64,000 nt of DNA, taken from NCBI RefSeq assembly GCF_018613575.1, contig NZ_JAGGPX010000037.1:25961-89960 (forward strand). The letters are read 5' to 3'. The notes under the pieces were generated by a model. That model saw only the letters and a program-made list of their open reading frames with translations, did no database searches and was not told the origin of the DNA. This DNA is from Planococcus sp. ISL-110 (GTDB lineage Bacteria > Bacillota > Bacilli > Bacillales_A > Planococcaceae). This document shows, piece after piece, positions 9,784 to 19,101 of the stretch (the stretch's first letter is position 1; each line of letters starts with the position of its first letter). The translations under genes were made by a program, and so were the position numbers.

Positions 9784-9875
9784 AACATATGCCCTTTTAA
9801 TAAAGTGTAGGTTTTAAACGGACAGGCAAAAGGGTAAACACAGGGGAGTACTTCCAGAAGGAGAGAGCGGATAAA

Positions 9876-10034
9876 ATGGAACAGATACCCGAGTCAAAAT
9901 TCACTGATAAACGTGAAAATATCATTCAGGGATTGGTCGAACAAAATGTCTTTAAGATCAATGGACGACAACTATATGAGACTTCACTTTATGAGTTAAT
10001 GAAAACTTATACAGAAACTAACCAAGCCGGCTGA
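9876..10034 (+). CDS. FbpA-like small protein (Fur-regulated basic protein family)
   Basis: A 52-residue product with an RNIIQ-like helix, then VFKINGRQLYETSLYELMKTY. The pattern of a helix followed by K-x-x-G-[RK]-Q-L-Y-E-x-[ST]-L-x-E-L is that of the small FbpA family, which in B. subtilis helps the FsrA iron-sparing response. AAGGAG (9858-9863) precedes the ATG by 12 bases. I see no clear Fur box upstream, so iron control is not shown here. A short hairpin terminator follows at once. Confidence 0.65.
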   Translation: MEQIPESKFTDKRENIIQGLVEQNVFKINGRQLYETSLYELMKTYTETNQAG

Positions 10035-10046
10035 TTTCGGCTTTTT
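10024..10046 (+). terminator. Terminator of the FbpA-like gene
   Basis: AGCCG and CGGCT arms with an 8-base loop and a T tract, overlapping the stop codon of the small gene. Confidence 0.7.
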
Positions 10047-10078
10047 TCAATGGCTTTTATTGAATGGGAGGGATATCC

Positions 10079-11548
10079 ATGCATAATAAAAAATTGGAAG
10101 AATACCGCCGGAAGCGGCTTGATGAACTGACGATTGGTGAAATGCAGGAAGAGATGGTGCAGGGAAACCTGACTTCCGAAGAACTGGTGCTGATGTATAA
10201 AGAAAATATTTCCTTGCGGGATAAAAACACACGGGCTGTTCTTGAGATAAATCCGGATGCACTGTTGACTGCACAGGCGCTTGATTTTGAACGTGGCCAA
10301 ACAGGACCGCGTTCTGCGCTTCATGGCATTCCAATCCTCGTCAAGGACAATATGGATACCGGTGACAAGCTGCATACCAGTGCCGGATCTTTGGCGCTGA
10401 AGGGCCATTATGCGCTGCGTGACGCCAAAATAGTGGGAAAGCTGCGGCAGGCAGGTGCAGTGATTCTCGGCAAGACTAATATCACAGAATGGGCCAATTT
10501 CATGTCGGATAAAATGCCCAATGGCTATAGCTCGAGAGGCGGACAAGTGAAAAATCCATACGGTGCATTTGATGTGGGCGGCTCGAGCTCAGGCTCAGCT
10601 GCAGCCATAGCCTCGAATTTAGCGGCAGGCGCTTTCGGAACAGAGACATCCGGTTCCATCATCAATCCAGCTGCACAGAATAGCTTGGTCGGCATTAAGC
10701 CGACTGTCGGCTTGGCCAGCCGGACCGGTATTATTCCGTTATCACATACCCAGGATGTCCCTGGGCCTTTAGCGCGGACGGTTGCCGATGCTGTAGCGCT
10801 TTTTGAAGCCATCATCGGTGTCGATCCGGAAGATATGAGCACCGCGTTTGCAGTCCTGTTTGAAAACTATGATTGGAACAAGCACTTAAAAAATGATGGC
10901 CTTCAAGGCGTAAAACTCGGTGTAGCCAGAGGGCTATTCAAAGAAATCAGGGATGAGCAGGCAGCTCTTTTCGAAAAAGCGCTGGGTACACTGCGTGATA
11001 GCGGTGCGGAAATCATGGATGACGTCGATTTAGGCGTCCATCAGGAGGATTTGGGATTTGCTGTGCTTCTGCATGAGTTCAAGGCGAACCTTAATGTCTA
11101 TCTGGCAAAATCAAACCCGAATCAGCCAATCCGCTCCTTGGATGACGTCATCGCATTCAATAATGAACATGCGGATAAGATGCTGAAGTTCGGCCAAAAT
11201 CTGCTTGAACAAGCGAATAACATAACAGGCATGCTGACAGAACGGGAGTACGTAGAAGCGTTGGAACGCAACCGTTTTTTGGCAGCAGAGCATGGCATGA
11301 AGAGAGCGCTGGAGAATATCGGTGTGGATGCCCTAGTGCTGCCGCAGGATTTCGGCTGTAATATTGGTGCGGCCGCTGGCTTTCCTTCGATTACGGTGCC
11401 TTTTGGCTATAGTGAATCAGGAGAACCCTTCGGCATTACGTTTGCCGGCCAGGCATTCAGTGAGCCGGTTTTAATTGAATATGCCTTTGCATTTGAACAA
11501 GCCGCCAAAGCGCGGCGCAAACCACATGAAAAAGAGCGAAGCCACTGA
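10079..11548 (+). CDS. Amidase-signature family hydrolase
   Basis: A 489-residue amidase-signature enzyme paralogous to GatA but with no GatB/C partner nearby. The triad can be seen: Lys in LVKDNMDTGD, cis-Ser in GGSSSGSAAAIA and nucleophile Ser in GTETSGSI. Family members hydrolyse small amides or C-terminal peptide amides, but the substrate is unknown here. ATG 10079 follows GGGAGGG. The frame open from 10064 would place its start in that ribosome site. It stands alone between two terminators. Confidence 0.85.
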   Translation: MHNKKLEEYRRKRLDELTIGEMQEEMVQGNLTSEELVLMYKENISLRDKNTRAVLEINPDALLTAQALDFERGQTGPRSALHGIPILVKDNMDTGDKLHTSAGSLALKGHYALRDAKIVGKLRQAGAVILGKTNITEWANFMSDKMPNGYSSRGGQVKNPYGAFDVGGSSSGSAAAIASNLAAGAFGTETSGSIINPAAQNSLVGIKPTVGLASRTGIIPLSHTQDVPGPLARTVADAVALFEAIIGVDPEDMSTAFAVLFENYDWNKHLKNDGLQGVKLGVARGLFKEIRDEQAALFEKALGTLRDSGAEIMDDVDLGVHQEDLGFAVLLHEFKANLNVYLAKSNPNQPIRSLDDVIAFNNEHADKMLKFGQNLLEQANNITGMLTEREYVEALERNRFLAAEHGMKRALENIGVDALVLPQDFGCNIGAAAGFPSITVPFGYSESGEPFGITFAGQAFSEPVLIEYAFAFEQAAKARRKPHEKERSH

Positions 11549-11567
11549 CTGGCTTCGCTCTTTTTTT
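11530..11567. terminator. Bidirectional terminator between the amidase gene and the tetR pseudogene
   Basis: Perfect 15-bp arms AAAAGAGCGAAGCCA and TGGCTTCGCTCTTTT with the amidase stop codon in the 5-base loop, plus T residues on the plus strand. Confidence 0.88.
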
Positions 11568-12422
11568 ATGCAATGTCGGCTAAATGCTTCCATATCTGTT
11601 CAATCATGATTGACAACTCGGATTCGATCCGGTCATCATTCGCCAGTGTAATGAGTAAACTTCTAATCAATGCTTTTCTTGGCGTCTCCGTCGCCAGCTC
11701 TGCTGAAAGAAACTGTACAAGCTGTTTTATGTTTTCCTGACTTTTAAGTTTCTTTGCATACTGATCCAGCAGAGGAGAAAGCTCTTCCATGCTGATATCG
11801 TCAGCTGAAGCAGCAAGCGGCAACTTCAAGTTGCCGAAAAATGTGTCTTTTGCCGCTATTTGAAGAGTGATGGTCGCCTGCAGGCGGCGGATGACGAAAG
11901 ACGATAGCTTGTCTGCGGGCAAACTCTCGATAGAGACAAGGCGCCACAGATGGATCAGCTGTTGGACATAACCATGGACAAATGCCGCATTTTCCAAGGC
12001 ATAGGGCGCTGCTTCCTTGCCGAACACATCCACAATCCGTGAAGAAATCCATTCAATTTCCAGTGAGTACTGTTTGACAGAAAAAGATTTTAATTCGGGA
12101 TCCTGTGAATAGTAAATGCTTTCATAGAGCGCAAACAGGTTTTTTTCAAGGTTTAGCTTAATGCGGATATACAATTGTTCTGCTAACATTTCCGGATCGT
12201 TGGCAGACATTCCAGCAGCTGCTGCCATCCTCCGCTGCCGAATTTCACTGCCGATAGATTCCATAATTGCCATAAGGCATTCCGATTTGGAGCCGAAATA
12301 ATTATAAAAAGTTCCTTTTGATACTCTGGTGTCATCCAGGTTACCCTGAATTGAGGAAGAGTTATAGCCTTTGTTGATGAAAAGCTCATAGGCTGTAGGA
12401 TCTGCTTTTTTTTAGGATTCAT
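11566..12422 (-). pseudogene. TetR-family repressor, frameshifted near the start
   Basis: The DNA-binding head and the body are in a different frame from the only ribosome-site-linked ATG (12420-12422). In the body frame the HTH reads RVSKGTFYNYFGSKSEC and runs on for about 270 residues. The ATG frame reaches it only if one base is added to the A8 run (12406-12413 on the plus strand). Either the gene is dead, the A8 run slips, or the run is miscalled. It is divergent from an MFS efflux gene that is also broken, and probably repressed it through the sites at 12435 and 12522. Confidence 0.8.
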
Positions 12423-12434
12423 TTACATCACCTT

Positions 12435-12449
12435 TATACCGTTAGTATA
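12435..12449. promoter_or_regulatory. Candidate TetR operator 1
   Basis: TATAC-N5-GTATA, a perfect half-site palindrome just upstream of the tetR start. On the minus strand it contains a TATACT that could be the tetR -10 box. Confidence 0.65.
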
Positions 12450-12512
12450 TTTTTTGTTATAACTTGAAAAAAACTTTCATATCAATGTTTTAAGGTGTTC
12501 GCAACAAAAAAC

Positions 12513-12540
12513 TTGAAAAAATATACAGTGAGTATAGAAT
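12513..12540 (+). promoter_or_regulatory. MFS promoter with candidate TetR operator 2
   Basis: TTGAAA (12513) and TAGAAT (12535) with a 16-base spacer form a likely promoter. TATAC-N5-GTATA (12522-12536) lies between and over these boxes and repeats the pattern at 12435, with a different N5. Confidence 0.65.
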
Positions 12541-12597
12541 AATTCAATAGAGAAATAGACAAGAATTAAGAATGCCATTTACGGAGGAAGTATTAGT

Positions 12598-14068
12598 ATG
12601 AAAGAACAGAAAAAAACACCTTATGGCATCATTGCCATTCTCTTTACCGGCGCATTCGTAGCCATCTTTAACCAGACCTTATTAAATATTGCGTTGCCTG
12701 AAATAATGCTGGAATTGAATATCGACGCTTCTACAGCGCAATGGCTCGTCACAGGGTATATGTTGGTCAATGGGATTTTAATTCCGGCCAGTGCTTTTTT
12801 CATTCAGCGCTATTCGAACCGTTCGATTTTTATCGTAGCAATGTCACTGTTTGCCTCGGAACTTTATTGGTGGCAGTAGCGCCTGTGTTCAGCATCCTAT
12901 TAGTGGGAAGAATGATTCAAGCTGCCGGTGCGGCATTGATGATGCCGTAATTGATGAATGTCATGCTGGCTGCTTTTCCGGTTGAAAAACGAGGATCTGC
13001 GATGGGCGTGTTCGGCTTGGTCATGGTTGTTGCACCTGCAATCGGGCCGACACTTTCCGGGTTTGTCGTTGAGCATTACTCATGGCGTGTGCTTTTCTGG
13101 ATTTTTTTGCCGGTAGCTTTAATTCCACTTGCTTTGGGAATTTTCAAATTTAAAAACCTGACCTTCCAGAACCGGGAAATATCGCTTGATAAAGCGTCGC
13201 TGGCGCTTTCAAGTCTAGGCTTCGGCGGTGTCTTATATGGATTCAGTTCAGCCGGGACGCTGGGCTGGACCGATCCGGTTGTTGTGGTGACCATTGCCAT
13301 CGGCGTCATCTCGCTCATTTTCTTCGGTTTCCGCCAGTTGAAATTGGATGAACCGCTTTTGGAAATCCGAATTTATAAATACCCGATGTTCGCTTTGTCA
13401 TCTGTGATTTCAATCGCGCTATCCATGTCGATGTTCTCGGCAATGATTCTGATGCCGATTTATGTACAGACCATCAAAGGCATTTCGCCAATTGATTCAG
13501 GCTTGCTGATGCTGCCTGGCGCGTTAGCCATGGGTTTTATGTCTTCCGTTACCGGCCAGCTTTTTGACCGGTTCGGGGCAAAAGTTTTGGCCATTCCTGG
13601 TTTAGCCATCGTTGTCATCACAACTTACATGTTTAGCCAGCTAAGCTTGGATTCCAGCTACATCAGTATCATGATGATGTATACGCTGCGGATGTTCGGC
13701 ATTTCGATGGTGATGATGCCGGTCATGACCAATGGCTTGAATACCTTGCCGATAAAAGAATATCCGCACGGAACGGCAATCAACAACACATTGCAGCAAG
13801 TGGCTGGTGCTTGTGGGCTCTGCTTTCCTGATTACCATCATGAATACGCCTACAGAGTCGACAGCCCAAGAGCTTGCAGCGGTAGGGGGCTGCTCCTGAA
13901 AGCATCATGAACATAGCAATGCTGGACGGCATCAACTTCGCCTTTTTCGTATCGACTTTTATTGCGCTGGTCGCGTTGATTCTGGCTTTCTTTATTAAAA
14001 AAACGGTACGGCCGGTAACTGAAACGGAGAGGGAAATCGTCTGCCGCCAAAAAGAAATAACTGAATAA
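12598..14068 (+). pseudogene. MFS multidrug efflux transporter (DHA2 type), multiply disrupted
   Basis: About 490 codons of a 14-helix DHA2 drug/proton antiporter can be followed only by changing frame. There is a one-base loss near 12855-12858 (FALGTLL-like region), a TAA at 12948-12950 inside LMMP-LMNVM, a one-base gain in GGG at 13815-13817, and a one-base gain in the G5 run at 13886-13890. The last part reads NIAMLDGINFAFFVSTFIALV to a TAA at 14068. AGGAGG-like bases precede ATG 12598. Four lesions here, against none in the other long genes, argue for true decay rather than read error. Confidence 0.85.
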
Positions 14069-14174
14069 TCCATGAGGCCAGCCCGTATGCGGGTTGGCTT
14101 TTCGTATGTCAAAAAAGGCGGCAGTACGGCAAATATGGTACACTAAAAGCAATGAAAAGAAGGTGGAATCGCAA

Positions 14175-15335
14175 ATGACTTTTATAAATGAATTAAGCCC
14201 GATATGGCAAGAAAAATGGAAAAAAGCTGGATTTGAAACAGCAATGCCGATTCAGGAACAGATGATTCCAGAAATGTTGGCAGGCAATGATATCGTTGCA
14301 GAATCACCAACAGGTTCAGGCAAGACTTTGGCATATGTGCTGCCGATATTGGAACGGATCAATCCGGAAAAACAGGCGATCCAGGCAATGATCGTGGCTC
14401 CGTCGCAGGAATTGTCAATGCAGATCGTCAACGTATTGCGTGAATGGACAGAAGGAACCGATGTCACGGTCACGCAATTGATCGGCGGAGCAAACATGCA
14501 GCGCCAATTGGAGAAGCTTAAGAAAAAGCCGACCATCGTGGTGGGTACGCCGGGACGCCTGAATGAATTGGTGAAAACCAAAAAGCTGAAAATGCACGAA
14601 ATTCGGATCTTGGTATTGGATGAAGGCGATCAGCTGATGGCGCGGGAGCATCGCGGCATCATGAAGGACTTGATTGAAAAAACCCAACACGACCGCCAAT
14701 TGGTGTTGGTATCAGCAACGATCACCGAAGAAATAGAATTGGTGGCGGAACGATTGATGCAGCACCCGACACGTCTGCAGGTAACAGCAGAGGATCTGCC
14801 GATGTTTGGGAAAGTGACACATTCATTTATTAAAGTGGACGAGCGCGACAAGACCGATTTGCTGCGCAGCATTTCGCATATCCCAGGCATGAAGGCTTTG
14901 GCATTCGTCAATAATTTGGACCAACTGCTGATGAAGGAAAATAAATTGAAATTCCGTGATGTGAAAATCGTCACCCTGCATTCAGAAATGAAAAAAGATG
15001 AACGCAAAAAAGCATTGGATGCTTTCCGAAAAGGGGAAGTAGCTGTGTTGATCGCGACAGAAGTGGCGGCCCGCGGGTTGGATATCGATCAAGTGACGCA
15101 TGTCATCCATGTTGATGTTCCCCAGACGGTTGAGCAGTATCTGCACCGTTCAGGAAGAACGGGAAGAGCAGGAGCGGATGGCGAAGTGTTGACTCTATTG
15201 GCATATTCCGATGAACGCCATTACAAAAAATTCACTAAGGAACTGCCTTCCAAGCCTGTTCAAAAAGTGATCCATGGAGGAAAATTGATTGAAGGTTCCA
15301 GCAAAACCATCGCGGCAAAGGGGAATAAACGATGA
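14175..15335 (+). CDS. yfmL: DEAD-box ATP-dependent RNA helicase (YfmL-like)
   Basis: A 386-residue helicase core with little extension, as in YfmL, which is linked to ribosome assembly. Motifs in order: Q-like AMPIQEQMIP, I SPTGSGKT, Ia/GG IGGANMQRQ, II VLDEGDQ (DEGD rather than DEAD), III SAT, IV/V ATEVAARGLDID, VI HRSGRTGRAG. ATG 14175 follows AAGGTGG by about 9 bases. The frame extends further upstream but without a ribosome site. The stop overlaps the next gene (ATGA), giving a two-gene operon. Confidence 0.88.
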   Translation: MTFINELSPIWQEKWKKAGFETAMPIQEQMIPEMLAGNDIVAESPTGSGKTLAYVLPILERINPEKQAIQAMIVAPSQELSMQIVNVLREWTEGTDVTVTQLIGGANMQRQLEKLKKKPTIVVGTPGRLNELVKTKKLKMHEIRILVLDEGDQLMAREHRGIMKDLIEKTQHDRQLVLVSATITEEIELVAERLMQHPTRLQVTAEDLPMFGKVTHSFIKVDERDKTDLLRSISHIPGMKALAFVNNLDQLLMKENKLKFRDVKIVTLHSEMKKDERKKALDAFRKGEVAVLIATEVAARGLDIDQVTHVIHVDVPQTVEQYLHRSGRTGRAGADGEVLTLLAYSDERHYKKFTKELPSKPVQKVIHGGKLIEGSSKTIAAKGNKR

Positions 15336-16561
15336 ATTTTCAGGAAAAGCTTGAACAATATGCTGATTTGACAGTCTATGTAGGGCTGAATGTTCAAAAA
15401 GGGCAATTGGTTGTGATCAATACTACGACCGATACACTTGAGTTCACACGGCTTGTTGTCAGAAAAGCGTATGAAGCAGGTGCGAAACAGGTACAGGTCA
15501 ACTACGAAGACCCAGTGCTGACACGGACGCATTTTGAGCTGGCGCCGGACGACGCATTTAAGGAATACCCGGAATGGTCCGTCGTCCAGCGCGATAAAGT
15601 GATCAATACGGGCGGTTCTTTCTTGTGGATCGACGCGGAAGATCCGGATTTATTGACCGGCATTTCGGCAAAACGTCTTGCTGACTCGCAAAAGTCTGCG
15701 GGGAAAGCATTAGAGCGTTACCGCCAGGCGGTCGGTACAGACAAAGTGGCCTGGTCGATCGTAGCCATTCCGTCCCAAAAATGGGCACAAAAAGTATTTC
15801 CGGACTTGCCGGCTGAAACACAGATGGATGCCCTATGGCAAGCCATTTTCAAAACGGTGCGCATCGGTGAAGGGGATGCAGTCCTAGCATGGAAAAATCA
15901 CATCGCTTTATTAGAACAGCGCGCTTCTCAATTAAACGATAGACGCTATGTGAAATTGCAATATAGTGCACCCGGAACAGATCTGACAATCGAACTTCCA
16001 GACAAGCATATTTGGATGTCCGGTGCGTCACAAACGCCTCAAGGTAATCCGTTCATTGCCAATATGCCAACCGAGGAAGTCTATACCGTTCCGTTAAAAC
16101 ATGGAGTCGATGGCACGGTCCGAAATACAAAGCCTCTCGTCTATCAAGGCAATGTAATTGATGGCTTTACGCTGACTTTTGAAAAAGGAAAAGTTGTTGA
16201 TGCAAAAGCAGAGACAGGACAAGAACTCCTTAATGAAATGATCAATGCGGACGAGGGAGCGGCTTATTTGGGAGAAGTGGCATTGGTGCCATACCATTCA
16301 CCAATCTCCAATTCAAATATTTTGTTCTACAATACCTTGTTCGATGAAAATGCCTCGAATCATTTGGCAATCGGTGATTCTTATCCGACCTGCTATGAAG
16401 GGGCACGTGATTTGGAACGCAAACAATTGGCAGCTATCGGTTTGAATACCTCGATTGTCCATGAAGATTTCATGATCGGCAGTGACAAGATGGATATTGA
16501 CGGCATCACATCGGATGGTTCAAAAGAGCCCATCTTCCGAAATGGAGACTGGGCATTCTAA
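15332..16561 (+). CDS. M29-family metallo-aminopeptidase
   Basis: A 409-residue aminopeptidase of the M29 (AmpS/PepS/thermophilic aminopeptidase) family, a two-metal enzyme that removes N-terminal residues from peptides. Family marks are AYEAGAKQVQVNYEDP near the N-terminus, the NMPTEEVYTVP motif, the LGEVALVPYHSPIS stretch, NTLFDENASNHLAIG, and the DFMIGSDKMDIDG end. It is translationally coupled to the helicase. A paralogue lies at 27361-28593. Confidence 0.9.
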   Translation: MNFQEKLEQYADLTVYVGLNVQKGQLVVINTTTDTLEFTRLVVRKAYEAGAKQVQVNYEDPVLTRTHFELAPDDAFKEYPEWSVVQRDKVINTGGSFLWIDAEDPDLLTGISAKRLADSQKSAGKALERYRQAVGTDKVAWSIVAIPSQKWAQKVFPDLPAETQMDALWQAIFKTVRIGEGDAVLAWKNHIALLEQRASQLNDRRYVKLQYSAPGTDLTIELPDKHIWMSGASQTPQGNPFIANMPTEEVYTVPLKHGVDGTVRNTKPLVYQGNVIDGFTLTFEKGKVVDAKAETGQELLNEMINADEGAAYLGEVALVPYHSPISNSNILFYNTLFDENASNHLAIGDSYPTCYEGARDLERKQLAAIGLNTSIVHEDFMIGSDKMDIDGITSDGSKEPIFRNGDWAF

Positions 16562-16579
16562 GAGTAAGAGGTGATTGAG

Positions 16580-17491
16580 TTGAAGAAGTATTGGATTGGA
16601 GCACTGGCCAGCTTGTTGCTCTTTAGCGGAACGGCTTCGGCACAGACAGGGTCCGAAATTTCAGCAGTCTATATGGCGATTGGTGATTCTTTGGCAGCGG
16701 GACAGACACCTGAAAGCCAAATAGATACCGGTTATGCGGATTTGATTGCCCAGGAGCTGTCGCGTAATCAAACCGTGGCATTTTATTCGAAAAACCTGGC
16801 ATTTCCGGGCTTTACCACTACGGATGTATTAGACAGCATTCAATCGGACGAAGCGAAGGAGCTGCTGTCATCGGCCAATCTCATTACCGTATCAGCAGGA
16901 GCGAACGACCTCCTGCGCTTGGTACAGGGAGATGCGGGACAGGGGTCTCTGGCTTTCCAGCAGGTCCAGGTGGACTTTGCCCTCAATAAGGCAAGAAACA
17001 ATATGGATTTGATCCTGGCTGAACTTACTGAACAATCTCCGGATGCAGCTGTCTACGTGATGGGGTATTATTTTGCTTATCCGCATGTCCGTGACACCCA
17101 AAAGAACGGGACGGCCAGACAGCTTGACCGGCTAAATGAAATTCTTCAGCTATCGGCTGAAAAGGCGGGTGCCGTTTTTGTGTCAGTAGACCAGTCATTT
17201 GGCGCGAATGCTGTGGATAAGGTTCCGAATCCAGCTGACGTCCATCCGAATGCAGCCGGTTACCAGGCGATGGCAAATGAATTCTTTGGTGAATACCAGG
17301 ATGCATGGACGGTAGAGGATCTTGAAATGCCGCTGCCGAATCCTTTGTCTTTCGAACAAATCATGGAAGCGCAGGACCAGGAAGAGCAGGAGAATCCCGA
17401 AGGTGAGGAGGCCGAAGAAACAGCACAGCGGCCTTCTGATGATAACCCAACCGGTTATTTTGCATTGCGTGAAGCAATGCCTTATATCTAG
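16580..17491 (+). CDS. Secreted SGNH/GDSL-type lipase or esterase
   Basis: A 303-residue SGNH hydrolase. A signal peptide is followed by AQTGSE near residue 23. Block I is AIGDSLAAG, block III is SAGANDLL, and the catalytic pair is in DVHPNAAGY. The C-terminal 60 residues are acidic and low in complexity (rich in Glu and Gln). TTG 16580 gives the clean signal peptide MKKYWIGALAS. GTG 16571 is in frame but overlaps the ribosome site. The stop codon touches a dispersed repeat (17491). Confidence 0.82.
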   Translation: MKKYWIGALASLLLFSGTASAQTGSEISAVYMAIGDSLAAGQTPESQIDTGYADLIAQELSRNQTVAFYSKNLAFPGFTTTDVLDSIQSDEAKELLSSANLITVSAGANDLLRLVQGDAGQGSLAFQQVQVDFALNKARNNMDLILAELTEQSPDAAVYVMGYYFAYPHVRDTQKNGTARQLDRLNEILQLSAEKAGAVFVSVDQSFGANAVDKVPNPADVHPNAAGYQAMANEFFGEYQDAWTVEDLEMPLPNPLSFEQIMEAQDQEEQENPEGEEAEETAQRPSDDNPTGYFALREAMPYI

Positions 17492-17607
17492 AAAAGCGGA
17501 AGCGCCTGTGTAGCTCTGCTGGTCTGGTTTATGACCCAAAGAGCTGGGTGCTGGAGTCTAGAGTCTGGAGAATGAAGAAAAGTGAAAGCGCTCCGCGAAA
17601 CATAAGC
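17491..17607 (+). repeat. Structured dispersed repeat, type A (core-deleted) plus a 5' fragment of another
   Basis: Starts with GAAAAGCGGAAGCGCC on the last base of the lipase stop and ends with GAGTCTGGAG near 17570. Outer arms AGCGCCT and GGGTGCT pair with wobbles. The central hairpin present at 45293-45411 is missing. A second 5' end (AAGAAAAGTGAAAGCGC) follows at about 17575 and is cut short. Confidence 0.8.
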
Positions 17608-17623
17608 TGATATCTTAATGGAC

Positions 17624-17661
17624 AAAAAACGTTCCGGCATATGTATGCCGAAACGTTTTTT
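17624..17661. terminator. Bidirectional terminator after the lipase/repeat
   Basis: Arms AAAAAACGTTcCGGCATA and TATGCCGaAACGTTTTTT, serving the lipase transcript on the plus strand and the small gene on the minus strand. Confidence 0.85.
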
Positions 17662-17664
17662 ATT

Positions 17665-17811
17665 TTAGCGTTTTTTTCCACGCGTATCAGATTGTTTAGG
17701 AGCTTGTTGTCCAGCCTTGCCTTGTTTTCTTTTATTCAATACTTTGCGGATAATTGGGTATGCAATCGGTGCATACTTAATTGCGGATTTCACTAGTCTT
17801 CCAATAGCCAT
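17665..17811 (-). CDS. Small basic hypothetical protein (48 aa)
   Basis: A 48-codon gene with GGAGAG six bases before the ATG and a terminator straight after the stop. The product begins MAIGRLVKSAIKYAPIAYPI, a helix with hydrophobic and basic faces, and ends in a Lys/Arg/Gln-rich tail. I do not recognise the family. It may be a membrane- or nucleic-acid-associated small protein (inference from composition). Too short for usual ORF cut-offs. Confidence 0.65.
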   Translation of the reverse strand: MAIGRLVKSAIKYAPIAYPIIRKVLNKRKQGKAGQQAPKQSDTRGKKR

Positions 17812-17876
17812 TTATATCTCTCCATTCATGGGGTTAATGTTTACTGTTTTCCCGAATTTGGCGTAATGCAAACCTT

Positions 17877-18950
17877 TTACTCCGATTGAGCATGGGCCAG
17901 CAGGATATCTTTGTATGAATGGACACTCGAAATCAGCACATATTCAGCGTTGCCATGCCAATCATCGCCGCTTGGTCCGAATTCAATGGCACCTTCACCA
18001 CCGGTTACCGCTGCGTAATAGCGCGTATCCGCAGCACCGTGCTGGCCGAATAAAACAGGTTCCTGCCTGGTGGTGTCCAAGATCGCTTTCTGCAGGCTTT
18101 GGATATACGGATTTTCTTTTGTCGTTGTTAGGGCTGGTGTGGAACCAGAAGCTTTGTAATCCATATCGACGTTCAACGTATCTGCCAAGTCCACCAGCTG
18201 GCGGACAATCTCATCTTTATCCTGTCCCGGCATAAAGCGGATGTCGTATGACATTTCACAAATTTCAGGAACAACGTTGTAGCGGTCTCCTGCTTTGATG
18301 ATGGGCAGGTTAACAGAAGGCTGCTCGTAATATTCCGTTGATTCTTTCCGGAAAGGCAAATCAGCGATAGCCATATGGAACTTCATCGCAGATTCAATGG
18401 CATTGATGCCTTCCCATGGCCGGCTGCCATGTGCGGGTTTGCCTTTGAAAGTCATATCCATCCGCAATATGCCTTTGGATTGCAGTCCAACTTTTAGTCC
18501 TGTAGGTTCGCCGCAAATGACGAAGTCTCCATGAAAGCCTTGTTCGACAAGCCATTTGGATGTGTTGCGTCCGCCGATTTCTTCATCGGTAACAATGTGC
18601 AGCTGGACGATGCGATTCAAGCTGGAGCTGTCGAGCTCAATAAAGGCCTGCATCATGGCTGCCACACCCGCTTTCATATCTGCAGAGCCGCGGCCATAGA
18701 TGCGGTCCTGTTCTTCAACTGGGGCGAATTGTTCCTTATGGCCGGGAACAACGTCTACATGGCCATTCCAGATAATGGTCTCTGTGCCTTGCCCTTTGGT
18801 GGCAGTCAACATCCGGTATCCTTTATTATCGTGGACAGTAACAGTTTCGCCTTTTTTCTTCAGCCAATCTGCACAAAAAAGAAGAGCTTCGTTGGCTCCT
18901 TCCTTTGTATCGCTTTGAATTTTAATCAGGTCCTTTAACAGTTCAATCAT
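17877..18950 (-). CDS. M20-family peptidase (ArgE/DapE/ACY1-like)
   Basis: A 357-residue zinc-dependent M20 amidohydrolase. Metal and catalytic sites are seen in WNGHVDVVPG, YGRGSADMKAG, VTDEEIGG and CGEPTG, and the dimerisation domain occupies the middle part (KGKPAHGSRPWEG). Substrate could be an acylated amino acid or a dipeptide, and nothing nearby fixes it. ATG 18950 (MIELLKDLI) matches the family N-terminus. The frame is open to an ATG at 18995 that adds a Gly-rich stretch unlikely to be real. Confidence 0.82.
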   Translation of the reverse strand: MIELLKDLIKIQSDTKEGANEALLFCADWLKKKGETVTVHDNKGYRMLTATKGQGTETIIWNGHVDVVPGHKEQFAPVEEQDRIYGRGSADMKAGVAAMMQAFIELDSSSLNRIVQLHIVTDEEIGGRNTSKWLVEQGFHGDFVICGEPTGLKVGLQSKGILRMDMTFKGKPAHGSRPWEGINAIESAMKFHMAIADLPFRKESTEYYEQPSVNLPIIKAGDRYNVVPEICEMSYDIRFMPGQDKDEIVRQLVDLADTLNVDMDYKASGSTPALTTTKENPYIQSLQKAILDTTRQEPVLFGQHGAADTRYYAAVTGGEGAIEFGPSGDDWHGNAEYVLISSVHSYKDILLAHAQSE

Positions 18951-19045
18951 CTTTTTGGCAACCCTAAAACCCTGGCTGCCTCCACCACCTTTCATGTATC
19001 TTTTCTATTCAACTCTTTACCCTATCGCCCTATCTTAAAACAGCC

Positions 19046-19074
19046 TTGCATTAAAGGGAAGGCTTGTGTACAAT
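19046..19074 (+). promoter_or_regulatory. SigA promoter of the thiT leader
   Basis: TTGCAT (19046-19051) and TACAAT (19069-19074) with a 17-base spacer, about 30 bases ahead of the TPP riboswitch. Confidence 0.8.
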
Positions 19075-19101
19075 ACAGGTGAAAGTCAAATATCTGTATA
19101 C

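Noticed and set aside
17487..17562. TCTAGA on both sides of the 17.5 kb repeat as a target-site duplication
   Set aside because: The 3' copy lies within a small AGAGTCT duplication inside the element end, so it is more simply a local repeat.
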